A stretch of DNA of 48,117 nt from Muribaculaceae bacterium (GTDB lineage: Bacteria > Bacteroidota > Bacteroidia > Bacteroidales > Muribaculaceae). Shown piece after piece: positions 34,151 to 42,502 of this stretch; within the stretch, counting starts at the first letter, position 1; every line of letters starts with the position of its first letter. The notes beneath the pieces are model-generated. The model did not search any database, was not told where the DNA came from, and was given only the letters and a program-made list of their open reading frames with translations. The stretch lies in contig JAFSYB010000140.1 of NCBI GenBank assembly GCA_017443765.1, positions 1 to 48,117 of the forward strand. The letters are read 5' to 3'. A program made the position numbers and the translations under genes.

Positions 34151-34170
34151 GCCGCACCGAAAACGACAGA

Positions 34171-34236
34171 CAAGAGCCGGGAACCCCGTTGCACTCGACA
34201 ACAATGTGTGCCAACCAGCGAGGGTCTCGGCTCTTG
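34171..34236. terminator. Hairpin after DUF4332
   Basis: CAAGAGCCG pairs with CGGCTCTTG (9 bp, perfect), extended by GAACCC/GGGTC pairing; a T-containing stretch follows. Confidence 0.6.
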
Positions 34237-34285
34237 ATTATTCATTTTTCACGCGAATTGTTTGGGGGGCATTGTCTTTTTTTCG

Positions 34286-34294
34286 TAATTTTGC
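34286..34294 (+). promoter_or_regulatory. Promoter of the succinate CoA-transferase
   Basis: TAATTTTGC with TTTG at 34261-34264 (21-nt spacer); the ATG is at 34347. Confidence 0.7.
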
Positions 34295-34346
34295 GCCAAA
34301 ATTTCATTCAACTTTCAACATCTGAAGTCTTAAACAAGATAGAGCA

Positions 34347-35858
34347 ATGAATTATCCGATTCTTACGGCCGAGGAAGCCGCCGAGTTTGTACAGAATGGT
34401 TTCACCATTGGTGTATCTGGGTTCACCTCGCCAGGCAACCCGAAAAAAGTGCCTGCCGCCATCGCCGCCAAGGCGCGCCGCGAGCATGAGGCCGGCCGCG
34501 AGTTCAAAGTCAACCTGTTCAGCGGGGCATCTACCAACGACCCCACCGATGGTGAACTCTCGCGTGCCGAGGCACTGAACTTCCGCGCCCCCTACCAGTC
34601 GCTGCCCGAGGTGCGCAACCGCATCAACGCCGGCGAGGTGCACTACAACGACCGCCACCTGAGCGAGATGAGTCAGGAGTTCCGCTATGGATTCTACGGC
34701 AAGATGGATGTGGCCATTGTGGAGGTGCAAAGCATCACCAACGACGGAGAGCTTGTACTGGGCACGGCCGTGGGCAACACGCCCACCTGGCTGCAAGTGG
34801 CCGACAAAGTGATTATCGAAATCAACGACCAGCTGCCCGAAAGCATCAGAGGCTTGCACGACATCTATATCCCGCTCGACCCTCCGGCACGCCGCGAGAT
34901 TCCCATCTACCATGCCCACGACCGCGCCGGCAAGCCCACCGCTCACGTCGACCCCAAGAAGGTGATTGGCGTGGTGCGCACCAGCGAGCCGTTGGGTTTG
35001 GTGAGCAAGTTCACCCCCGTTGATGATGTGACGCGCAAGATTGGCGAGAACGTGTGCGAGTTCCTCGTGAACGAGATGAAGCAGGGCCGCATCCCCAAGG
35101 AGTTCCTGCCTATCCAGAGCGGTGTGGGCAACATCGCCAACGCCGTGCTCGATGCCCTTGAGCACAGCGACCATATCCCGGCTTTTGAGATGTATACCGA
35201 GGTGGTGCAGGATAGCGTGCTGGGATTGCTCGAGAGCGGTCACTGCAAGTTTGCCAGCACCTGCTCGATGACCTTCTCTCGCGAGGCGATGATGGAGTTC
35301 TTCAGCAAGCCCGAGCTGCACGACCGCTTGCTCATGCGCCCTGCCGAAATCAGCAACCACCCCGAGGTGATTCGGCGCCTGGGCATTATCTCGATGAACA
35401 CAGCCATCGAGGCCGACATCTTCGGCAACATCAACTCTTCGCACGTGAGCGGCACGCGCTTGATGAACGGTATTGGCGGCAGTGGCGACTTCACCCGCAA
35501 TGCCTACACGAGCATCTTCCTGTGCCCGAGCATCAAGAAGGACGACTGCATCAGCACCATCGTGCCCATGGTGACCCACACCGATCACACCGTGCACTCG
35601 GTCGACATCATCGTCACCGACCAGGGCGTGGCCGACCTGCGCTTCAAAGACCCCATCCAGTGTGCCGAGGAGATTATCGAGCACGCCGCTCATCCGGTCT
35701 ACCGTCCGCTGCTGCGTGAGTATCTGTCCCTGTGCAAGAAGGGTGGACACATCCTTATGAACCCCGACATCGCGCTGGCTTTCCACAGCACGCTGGCACG
35801 CACGGGCGACATGCGCCAGACCGACTTCGCAGCCATTTTGGAGAAACTCGGAAAGTGA
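34347..35858 (+). CDS. Succinate/acetate CoA-transferase (acetyl-CoA hydrolase family)
   Basis: A 503-residue enzyme. The N-domain has FTIGVSGFTSPGNPKKVP. The C-domain has the catalytic Glu region MNTAIEADIFGNINSSHVSG (Glu near residue 354) and GIGGSGDFTRNAY. Homologues move CoA between succinyl-CoA, acetate and propionate. In Bacteroidota this closes the succinate-propionate route. It has its own promoter and is followed by a stem-loop. Confidence 0.92.
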   Translation: MNYPILTAEEAAEFVQNGFTIGVSGFTSPGNPKKVPAAIAAKARREHEAGREFKVNLFSGASTNDPTDGELSRAEALNFRAPYQSLPEVRNRINAGEVHYNDRHLSEMSQEFRYGFYGKMDVAIVEVQSITNDGELVLGTAVGNTPTWLQVADKVIIEINDQLPESIRGLHDIYIPLDPPARREIPIYHAHDRAGKPTAHVDPKKVIGVVRTSEPLGLVSKFTPVDDVTRKIGENVCEFLVNEMKQGRIPKEFLPIQSGVGNIANAVLDALEHSDHIPAFEMYTEVVQDSVLGLLESGHCKFASTCSMTFSREAMMEFFSKPELHDRLLMRPAEISNHPEVIRRLGIISMNTAIEADIFGNINSSHVSGTRLMNGIGGSGDFTRNAYTSIFLCPSIKKDDCISTIVPMVTHTDHTVHSVDIIVTDQGVADLRFKDPIQCAEEIIEHAAHPVYRPLLREYLSLCKKGGHILMNPDIALAFHSTLARTGDMRQTDFAAILEKLGK

Positions 35859-35875
35859 ACCATATAAATTGAACT

Positions 35876-35907
35876 GGGCTAATTGGGTCTATTCGGCCAA
35901 TTAGCCC
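35876..35907. terminator. Stem-loop between CoA-transferase and GYF-CD225 gene
   Basis: GGGCTAATTGG and CCAATTAGCCC form a perfect 11-bp stem with a 10-nt loop, 18 bp after the stop of the CoA-transferase and 21 bp before the next ATG. Confidence 0.65.
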
Positions 35908-35927
35908 AATTAACCCTTTAGCGCAAA

Positions 35928-36692
35928 ATGAAATTCTACATCGCCGAAAATGGCAAACCCGCCGGCCCTTTTGAGGCCCAAGAACTGTTAGCCCACGGCC
36001 TGACGGTAAACTCGCAAGTGTGGAACGAGAGCATGGAAGGCTGGCAGCGCGCCAGCAACGTGCCAGAGCTAATGGCTCTGCTCAGTCAGCAACAGGCGAT
36101 GCAACCCCAGCAGCCGCAGTACCAGCCGCCAACGGGCTACGATGTCACGCCCAATCCCGAGGCGCAGCCTCCACAAAACGAGCAGCCAACATTTGGCCAA
36201 CCTGAGCAACCACCACAATTTGCTCAACCGCAGTACGGACAGCCGCAACAGCAGTACGGGCAGCCACAACAGCAGTATGGGCAACCACAGTACGGACAGC
36301 CGCAACCTCAATATGGGCAACCGCAGTACGGACAGCCGCAACCTCAATTTGGGCAACAACAATGGGCACAGCCACAATACCAACAGATGCAAGCGGCAGT
36401 GCCGCCAAACGATTGGAAAGTAGCGTCAATCATTGTCACCATATTTAGTTCTTTGTGCTGCTTCAACCCATTGGCACTCATTTGCGGCATTGTGGGCATA
36501 GTGTATGCCAGCAAGGTGAACGACACGTTCTATCGTGGCGACCATATCGGTGCAGAAAACGCAGCCAAAACGGCAAAGACATGGACATTAGTGGCCATTG
36601 GCCTGATTGTCCTCGGTTTCATTCTTTTCTTCTTGCTTTTAAAAGATCCTGATTTTATGGATACCTTACAAGAAGGTTTTGAATCGGTGTGA
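35928..36692 (+). CDS. GYF_2 domain, Q-rich linker and CD225/dispanin membrane protein
   Basis: A 254-residue protein. Residues 1-50 (MKFYIAENGKPAGPFEAQEL ... SQVWNESMEGWQRASNVPEL) are a GYF_2/DUF4339 domain, thought to bind proline-rich peptides. Residues 54-155 are a Q/P/Y/G linker with QYGQPQ repeats. Residues 160-240 hold two membrane helices (ASIIVTIFSSLCCFNPLALI and WTLVAIGLIVLGFILFFLLL) in the CD225/dispanin arrangement. It may cluster at the inner membrane. Its linker resembles the Q-rich protein at 32580-33290. Function unknown. Confidence 0.85.
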   Translation: MKFYIAENGKPAGPFEAQELLAHGLTVNSQVWNESMEGWQRASNVPELMALLSQQQAMQPQQPQYQPPTGYDVTPNPEAQPPQNEQPTFGQPEQPPQFAQPQYGQPQQQYGQPQQQYGQPQYGQPQPQYGQPQYGQPQPQFGQQQWAQPQYQQMQAAVPPNDWKVASIIVTIFSSLCCFNPLALICGIVGIVYASKVNDTFYRGDHIGAENAAKTAKTWTLVAIGLIVLGFILFFLLLKDPDFMDTLQEGFESV

Positions 36693-36714
36693 CAATGCAC
36701 CATTAATAACACTC

Positions 36715-36776
36715 AAGCCCCCCACGGATTCTAACTGGCGTTAAAACTTCCAATTCAGAGTAACCGTGGGGGGCTT
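36715..36776. terminator. Bidirectional terminator hairpin
   Basis: AAGCCCCCCACGG and CCGTGGGGGGCTT form a perfect 13-bp stem with a 36-nt loop between convergent genes. Confidence 0.75.
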
Positions 36777-36802
36777 TGAAATTTTCACTTAATTGGTGTC
36801 AC

Positions 36803-37591
36803 TCAATTACCAGGCTTTTTGCCACAACTCTGGCCTTGCTGGCAGTGGCTCGCCTCGGACTTCTGGCCGCAGCCACCTTGACCCTGCTGGCAACGGCCCG
36901 CCTCGGACTTCTGGCCGCAGCCGCCTTGACCCTGCTGGCAGTGCCCCGCCTCGGACTTGTGGGCGCAACCGCCCTGACCTTGCTGGCAGTGCCCCGCCTC
37001 GGACTTGTGGGCGCAACCGCCCTGACCTTGCTGGCAGTGACCCGCCTCGGACTTGTGGGCGCAACCGCCCTGACCTTGCTGGCAGTGACCCGCCTCGGAC
37101 TTCTGGGCGCAGCTGCCTTGACCTTGCTGGCAGTGTCCCGCCTCGGACTTCTGGCCGCAGCCGCCTTGACCCTGCTGGCAGTGACCCGCCTCGGACTTCT
37201 GGGCGCAATCGCCTTGCTGAGAATCACATGGTTTCATGGGTTGCTTCGCTGCGGATTCCTGGGGACACTTAACCGGGGGAACCTTGCAATAAGGTTGACT
37301 CATCGCTTGAGGAGATTCGACAGGAGCTGCTTTCACTTTCAGCGAGGCTAACCCTTTGACAATATTGGCATCGTTATTCTTTGCAGCATCATAGGTAACG
37401 GTCACCGTCTGCTGCTCCACATTCACCTGCACATCGGCAATGCCCTTTCCAAGTGCGGGCACATTGTCCATGATTTTCTTGGCACACTCACCACAAGTGA
37501 CCTCGGCCTTAAAAACCGTTGTCTTTTTCTGGGCACTTGCCACACCCAAGCCCAGCAGCATGGTCAGCAAGCAAATAACGAGATGTTTCAT
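36803..37591 (-). CDS. Secreted HMA-domain protein with eight Cys/His 16-residue repeats
   Basis: A 262-residue exported protein. The signal peptide is residues 1-20 (ends VASA). Residues 22-88 are a heavy-metal-associated domain with the metal motif TCGECAKK (C33, C36). A linker with further Cys (102, 109, 122) leads to eight repeats (129-255) of the form CxxKSEAGHCQQGQGG. Each repeat normally gives two Cys and one His (Arg in the seventh). The tail is CGKKPGN. The repeat region alone has 16 Cys plus 7 to 10 His, like a periplasmic metallothionein. Copper, zinc or another thiophilic metal is a likely ligand (inferred). It lies 15 bp after the Rpn gene; the TonB-dependent receptor further upstream is a likely functional partner. 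Confidence 0.85.
   Translation of the reverse strand: MKHLVICLLTMLLGLGVASAQKKTTVFKAEVTCGECAKKIMDNVPALGKGIADVQVNVEQQTVTVTYDAAKNNDANIVKGLASLKVKAAPVESPQAMSQPYCKVPPVKCPQESAAKQPMKPCDSQQGDCAQKSEAGHCQQGQGGCGQKSEAGHCQQGQGSCAQKSEAGHCQQGQGGCAHKSEAGHCQQGQGGCAHKSEAGHCQQGQGGCAHKSEAGHCQQGQGGCGQKSEAGRCQQGQGGCGQKSEASHCQQGQSCGKKPGN
36827..37207. repeat. 48-bp in-frame tandem repeat, eight copies
   Basis: Units of 48 bp encode the 16-residue Cys/His repeats; the last unit is one codon short. The units are very similar, so copy number may vary between strains. Confidence 0.88.
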
Positions 37592-37606
37592 ATTTTATCT
37601 TAAAAT

Positions 37607-38620
37607 TTATTTGTTATTTATCATACGTCGCACATTTTCAATATCTATGCCTAAACTTGATGCAATCTCACCCGCAGCTTTCCCTGCCTCATGAAGCATT
37701 TTGGCCATTCTGCCAAGCAGCTCGTCTTTCTTGGCCAGCTGCGCCGTCTTCTCATCGAGCTGCGCCGTCTTCTCATCGAGCTGCGCCGTCTTCTCATCGA
37801 GCTGCGCCATCTTCTCATCGAGCTGCGCCGTCTTCTCATCGAGCTGCGCCGTCTTCTCGGCCAACTCTCGGTCGCGCAGCAGAATCTCGGTGTCGCGTTT
37901 CTCAATAATTGAGTAGTACTCATCCTCGACGTTCATGCGCTGACGCAATTTTGTGTCGGCAACAGCCATGGTGAGTCGACGCAGAATGTGATCCATCTCC
38001 GCGTCACCCTGGTAGGCGGCATCATCAACACAAAGTTTGTGGTGGTCATATTCATCGATGCGCGACTGGTCGAAGATACTTAGCACCATATCGAGCCGGT
38101 TATTGATTTGGCCATGCAGGCGCGGAATTTGCACAATGATACTGTCGTGCGTAAGACTGTCGACAAAAGGGTCGGGCATTCCATTGGTAACCAAGTTTCC
38201 ATTGTAGTCATGCGCGGTGTTGCTCACATAGAGCACTGGCTCGGTGATGTCGCCCACCTTGTGCCCAAGCAAATACACGGCAACCATAGGCAGTGCATTG
38301 CCGTCGCGAGTCAGATTCTCCGGGTTGGAGTAATGCACGCCTAAGTAGCGGCGAAAACGCAACGTTTCGGTCTCAAGCCATGTTTTCTGCAACTCTATCA
38401 GTATCAAACTCTCGCGGCCATTCTCGTCGCGCACCGTGGCACCGAAGTCGATGCGGAACACCATCAGCGAATCTTCATTGTCGCTGGCGTACTCGTGCGG
38501 GCGCATCTTCACAGCCACCACTTCCTTCTTGAGCAGAGCCGAAAGAATGGTGCGCGCTATGCGTTCGTCTTCCATCAGGTACTTGAACACAATGTCGTAG
38601 ACGGGATTTGCTATAGTCAT
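37607..38620 (-). CDS. Rpn-family PD-(D/E)XK protein with heptad-repeat coiled coil
   Basis: A 337-residue protein. It starts MTIANPVYDIVFKYLMEDER, with VFRIDFGATVRDENG and LILIELQKTWLETE giving the D...ExQ nuclease motif. Residues about 255-300 are six copies of EKTAQLD (one reads EKMAQLD), a perfect coiled-coil heptad from 21-bp DNA repeats. The end, LGIDIENVRRMIN, is a short helical tail. Known Rpn relatives cut DNA and promote recombination. It lies between a TonB-dependent receptor and the HMA repeat gene, next to a fresh MITE. Confidence 0.85.
   Translation of the reverse strand: MTIANPVYDIVFKYLMEDERIARTILSALLKKEVVAVKMRPHEYASDNEDSLMVFRIDFGATVRDENGRESLILIELQKTWLETETLRFRRYLGVHYSNPENLTRDGNALPMVAVYLLGHKVGDITEPVLYVSNTAHDYNGNLVTNGMPDPFVDSLTHDSIIVQIPRLHGQINNRLDMVLSIFDQSRIDEYDHHKLCVDDAAYQGDAEMDHILRRLTMAVADTKLRQRMNVEDEYYSIIEKRDTEILLRDRELAEKTAQLDEKTAQLDEKMAQLDEKTAQLDEKTAQLDEKTAQLAKKDELLGRMAKMLHEAGKAAGEIASSLGIDIENVRRMINNK
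37736..37861. repeat. 21-bp tandem repeat, six copies
   Basis: Six units of GAGCTGCGCC(G/A)TCTTCTCATC (forward strand) encode the EKTAQLD heptads. One unit carries a single change (T/M codon). Confidence 0.85.
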
Positions 38621-38647
38621 GGTGAAAACGCTTTTGAATATTCAAGT

Positions 38648-38656
38648 GCAAATATA
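38648..38656 (-). promoter_or_regulatory. Promoter of the second Rpn gene
   Basis: Reverse strand reads TATATTTGC with TTTG 19 nt upstream; the ATG is about 28 nt downstream. The HMA gene would be served by the same transcript. Confidence 0.7.
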
Positions 38657-38698
38657 CGCGAAATTGCGCAAACCGCAAAATAATTCACCTTTTTTATA

Positions 38699-38874
38699 GG
38701 TGGGTTCTATAAATTGCAAAAATGAGATGAATGGTTTTGGACGTCTTGGGTTGCTTGCTGGCATCTTTTGCCTCAACTACTTGAACCGTAGCCCGCTACT
38801 GCTTCGCGCATCTTGAGACAAAATCTACTCAGCAATCAATCCCAATACGACTCAAGCAATTTATAGAACCCACC
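38699..38874 (+). mobile_element. MITE-like element, copy 2 (176 bp)
   Basis: It has the same 19-bp perfect terminal repeats and length as copy 1, with two internal differences. The duplication is TATA (38695-38698 and 38875-38878). It inserted 3 bp after that from the stop codon of the TonB-dependent receptor gene. No ORF. Confidence 0.9.
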
Positions 38875-38881
38875 TATAGTG

Positions 38882-41107
38882 TTAATACACATTCCAACGC
38901 AGGCCGACGTAGAAGCGTCGCCCCATCACCGGCCCCCACACGCGGCTGGCGTTGAATGTGCTGAGAAATGGAGCCTCGGAGCCGACAATGAGCTGCTGTT
39001 GACGGTAGTCGGTGATGTTTTCACAGCCCGCATACACCTCGCCGCGACCAATCTTGTGCGTCACTTGTGCAAACAGGGTGGCGTAGGCGGGCGAATGGGA
39101 GCTGTCGCGGAAATGCCCGGTGAGAGTGGGAATACGCGCTGGGCCGTTAAGCTGGGCGGTAAAATCAAAGACCCAGCGTCTGAACTTGGTGGCATACGAC
39201 ACATTCAGCACGCCTTTGTAGCGGTGAACGAGCGGACGCTCGACGCGGACTGCGGGACTTGTGGGGGTGAATCGCACATTTCCGGCTCCAATGACCTCGG
39301 CCATCATTTCTTGCAGCGTCACCTTGCTGTTGGTGTATCGGAAAGTGGCCAGCACATCGAGCCGGGCAATGGGCGACCAGTTGAAATCGAGTTGCCAGGT
39401 ATCGGAATAGTTCCTGCCCTCGTTGAGATAAGTGCGAATCACGAACTGCGTACCCTCCTGATCGGTGCAGGTTGTCTGGGAAAACTGTGTGCGAAACCAG
39501 TCCACGCTCACACTGGCGTTGGGGTCATGCCCCAGGGTGAACGACTGTGAGAGACTGCCACCGAAGTTCACCGCTCGCTCCAGCCGCCACTGGCCAATAT
39601 CGTCGATGAAAGTCAAATAGCCAGTTGCCAACATACCCAAATTATCGCTGATGGGGTTTGGCGAACGGAAGCCCGTGCCACCCGACAAGCGCAGTGTGGT
39701 ACGCGGTGCCACAGTCCACTTCACATGTCCTCGTGGCGTGAACGACCAGCGCCGGAAGAGGCTGTTGTAGTCCTCACGCACGCCAGCCACCAGCGTGAGC
39801 CGGTCATCGAGCAGATACTGCGTCCACTCGGCAAAGGCGCCCACCTCGCGCTCACGGCGGTCGAAAGCGCGCCATTGCGGATAGGACTGAAAGGTGTTGC
39901 CCGTGAAAAACAAATGGTCTTGGCTCAATTGTTCGCCTATGCTGGTGAGCCTTCCCTGAGCGCCCACCGCCAACGTGGCCTTTGGCGAGAAATGGTGGTC
40001 GTGGCGAATGGTGAGCGTGGCAGTGTTGTCATGCGCCCGATAATCGTTCAACCCGAAATAGGACACGGTTTCAAAGTGTGCAAAGTCGGCTATCAGAGCC
40101 ATGTTGCTCATCAGCTCGGTACCGTCGTCCATTGCGACAGGCGCACCCACAGGCAGAGCAACCTTGACGTAGGCGCTGGCCTCGCGATTGCTGATGTGTG
40201 TGCCGTAGGGCGCTGAATCCACATAATCCCGAAAGGCGTTTCTTTGTTCGCTGTTTCCGCTCCTGCCATTGGCCATGATTTCATCGTGCTCGGCCGGATT
40301 GTGGTGGAAATGCAGCTGTCCGCCAGTGCGCTCATCGGCGGTGAAACGCGCACCCCAGCGCAACTGTAGGCCACCAGGAGCAAGCCACAGCCAACGGTTG
40401 GCCACGTCAACCTGCCGTGCGGCGGGCTGGTCGCGAAAGCCGTCGTGATTACGGTCCATCGCCCCCATCTCGCGCCAGTCGGTGTCGAGCGAGCCGTGCG
40501 CCAGCACGATAGTCGACAGCCTCTTGTCGGCCGTCAGGTGCCAGGCACTCGACAGGTTCAATTCGGGACGCAGCATGTCGTTGAGATAGCAGTTCACGTG
40601 CAGTCGCTCCTCGTCGGTGGGCCGGCGGTATTCCAGATTGATTTGCCCGGTGATAGCCTCATGGCCGCTCGTCACGCTGCTAACGCCCTTGGCCACCTGA
40701 ATGGAGCGGAGCCAGTCACCTGGCGTGTAGTCGAGGGCGTAGGTGGCCGCCAGGCCGCGCATCATCGGGCGGCTCTCGTCAAGCAGCTGGGTATAGGCGC
40801 CAGCCAGGCCGAGCAGCTTGATTTGCCGGGCACCGCTCACAGCATCACTGTATCCCACGGTAACCGCCGCCGAGTTTTCGAACGACTCCGCAACCGTGCA
40901 GCACGCCATCTTGGCCAGCCCGGCGCGAGAGATGGTCTCGGTCTTGAGCAGCGCCGCCTGGCTGGTGTAGTTTCCACGCACGGTGCCCTCGACCACCACC
41001 TCGCCCAGCTGAGCCGGCGTACCGATGGTATCGGTCGCTGTCGAAATATCCTGGGCCATTGCCAATGCAGCCACGCAAAAGGCCAGCAACAACGAAATTC
41101 TTCTCAT
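38882..41107 (-). CDS. TonB-dependent outer-membrane receptor
   Basis: A 741-residue protein with signal peptide MRRISLLLAFCVAALAMA. It has the TonB-box-like and plug region (LGEVVVEGTVRGNY; VAKGVSSVTSGHEAITGQIN) and a beta-barrel ending in a Phe/Tyr-rich strand (RRFYVGLRWNVY). It lacks the SusC-type N-terminal domain and has no SusD partner, which favours an ion or small-ligand receptor. The nearby HMA repeat protein suggests a metal ligand. ExbB/ExbD/TonB at 7980-10079 could power it. Promoter at 41158-41166. Confidence 0.92.
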   Translation of the reverse strand: MRRISLLLAFCVAALAMAQDISTATDTIGTPAQLGEVVVEGTVRGNYTSQAALLKTETISRAGLAKMACCTVAESFENSAAVTVGYSDAVSGARQIKLLGLAGAYTQLLDESRPMMRGLAATYALDYTPGDWLRSIQVAKGVSSVTSGHEAITGQINLEYRRPTDEERLHVNCYLNDMLRPELNLSSAWHLTADKRLSTIVLAHGSLDTDWREMGAMDRNHDGFRDQPAARQVDVANRWLWLAPGGLQLRWGARFTADERTGGQLHFHHNPAEHDEIMANGRSGNSEQRNAFRDYVDSAPYGTHISNREASAYVKVALPVGAPVAMDDGTELMSNMALIADFAHFETVSYFGLNDYRAHDNTATLTIRHDHHFSPKATLAVGAQGRLTSIGEQLSQDHLFFTGNTFQSYPQWRAFDRREREVGAFAEWTQYLLDDRLTLVAGVREDYNSLFRRWSFTPRGHVKWTVAPRTTLRLSGGTGFRSPNPISDNLGMLATGYLTFIDDIGQWRLERAVNFGGSLSQSFTLGHDPNASVSVDWFRTQFSQTTCTDQEGTQFVIRTYLNEGRNYSDTWQLDFNWSPIARLDVLATFRYTNSKVTLQEMMAEVIGAGNVRFTPTSPAVRVERPLVHRYKGVLNVSYATKFRRWVFDFTAQLNGPARIPTLTGHFRDSSHSPAYATLFAQVTHKIGRGEVYAGCENITDYRQQQLIVGSEAPFLSTFNASRVWGPVMGRRFYVGLRWNVY

Positions 41108-41157
41108 CTTTACTCGATTAAAGGTGCGGACTCAACTTGCAAATGCATAATCAGATT

Positions 41158-41166
41158 GCAAAATTA
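41158..41166 (-). promoter_or_regulatory. Promoter of the TonB-dependent receptor
   Basis: Reverse strand reads TAATTTTGC, about 50 nt before the receptor ATG; the -33 element is weak. Confidence 0.55.
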
Positions 41167-41204
41167 CAAAAAATGGCTCAAAAACGAAAAAAGTCCTCCA
41201 AAAG

Positions 41205-41377
41205 GGTTGATGATGACGGATTTTAGTTGTAACTTTGCCATGCCGCTCAGAGTTTTTGTCTGGTTCGATTTGCATCAATGAATTAGGTAAAATCTCTGAC
41301 CGTGCAAAATCCCATGGAACTTCCTGTTCCTCAGGATGTTATAAAGTTCGTTAAATCATACTGCTTCTGAATTAAGG
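41205..41377 (+). repeat. 173-bp direct repeat, copy A (promoter and leader of fic)
   Basis: It is closely similar to 42913-43086, nearly identical over the first 97 bp. It holds a promoter (TTG at 41207, 20-nt spacer, TAACTTTGC at 41230-41238) and ends 3 bp before the fic ATG. Confidence 0.85.
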
Positions 41378-41380
41378 ATA

Positions 41381-42502
41381 ATGCATTCAAAAGATATGGC
41401 AAAAGATAAGGAATACATACTGGGACTTGAGGAATACATCCGTCAGGGTGAGCCGCAGAAACAGGAACGGAGCCGTGCCTGGCAGACTGCTATTGGCCTG
41501 CAAGAGGTTGACGGCCTGAGGACGTCGCCATATCTGTTTGATACCGCCCGCAGGCACATTGAGGGCGACATCACAATAGGTGAAGCCAAGCAGCTCATCG
41601 ACAGCTATTACAAGTTTCAGACAGGACGTAAGGGGATAGAAGACAATCGGACCGAGGAGGCCGATAAGGTCTCGGCTCGCATCACCGAATTGCTGCAGGA
41701 ACAATCGTTCAACTTTTCTCCGGCTCAGTACGCAGCGATTCATCGTCGTCTGTTTGAAGGCATCTTCAAGTTTGCCGGTCGCATCCGCGACTATAACATC
41801 ACCAAGCGGGAATGGGTGCTACGAGGCGAAACTGTCTATTATGCCAGTGCCGACACAATCAGCGAAACGCTTGAATACGACATACGTCAGGAACGTGAAT
41901 TCAGTTATGACGGCATGAGCATGGATGAAGCAATCCAGCATCTCACCCGTTTCTGCGCCAACTTGTGGCAGATTCATGCCTTTGGTGAGGGCAACACCCG
42001 CACTACAGCAGTCTTTATGATTAAATATCTCAAGACGCTCGGTTTCAAAGTCACCAACGACCTTTTTGCGACCCACTCTTGGTTTTTCCGCAATGCATTG
42101 GTCCGCGCCAACTATAGCAATCTCCAGGAAGGTATTAACGAAACCACCATTTATCTGGAGCGCTTCTTCCGCAATATGTTGATAGGCGAAACTACGCCAC
42201 TCCGCAATCGGGAACTACACTTGGATTGGAATTCGTCAGCGGATGAGCAAGGTGCAGCCTATACATTCACAAGTGCAAATTTTGCCCTTGGACTGCCGGC
42301 GAAGTGCAAAAACTGCACTTTGGAAGAAATCGCCGTGTTGCGAGTGATACAGCAAAACCCATCGGCTCCACAGAGGTTTGTTGCCAGTGAGATAGGCAAA
42401 TCGGAGCGCACTGTCAAATCCATCACGGCACGCCTAACCAAGCAAGGAATCATACGCCGCACAAGAGGCAAAGGCAGCCCTTGGGAAATCATCAAAGATT
42501 AA
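41381..42502 (+). CDS. Fic-domain protein with N-terminal VbhA-like region
   Basis: A 373-residue protein. Residues about 20-75 (AIGLQEVDGLRTSPYLFDTA, RRHIEGDITIGEAKQLIDSYY) resemble a VbhA-type inhibitory helix bundle. The Fic core (about 110-230) has the active loop IHAFGEGNTRTT, close to HxFxxGNxR, which would transfer AMP or another nucleotide to a target protein. The C-terminal part is a winged helix (RFVASEIGKSERTVKSITAR). The inhibitory motif expected as (S/T)xxxEG reads LQEVDG, so self-inhibition may be weak. A second ATG at 41396 is possible. It is bracketed by two direct repeats, which suggests a mobile toxin-like module. Confidence 0.9.
   Translation: MHSKDMAKDKEYILGLEEYIRQGEPQKQERSRAWQTAIGLQEVDGLRTSPYLFDTARRHIEGDITIGEAKQLIDSYYKFQTGRKGIEDNRTEEADKVSARITELLQEQSFNFSPAQYAAIHRRLFEGIFKFAGRIRDYNITKREWVLRGETVYYASADTISETLEYDIRQEREFSYDGMSMDEAIQHLTRFCANLWQIHAFGEGNTRTTAVFMIKYLKTLGFKVTNDLFATHSWFFRNALVRANYSNLQEGINETTIYLERFFRNMLIGETTPLRNRELHLDWNSSADEQGAAYTFTSANFALGLPAKCKNCTLEEIAVLRVIQQNPSAPQRFVASEIGKSERTVKSITARLTKQGIIRRTRGKGSPWEIIKD

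Noticed and set aside
36776..37351. Forward Leu/Ala/Arg repeat ORF
   Set aside because: It is the antisense of the 48-bp Cys/His repeat array; the repeats make all frames open.
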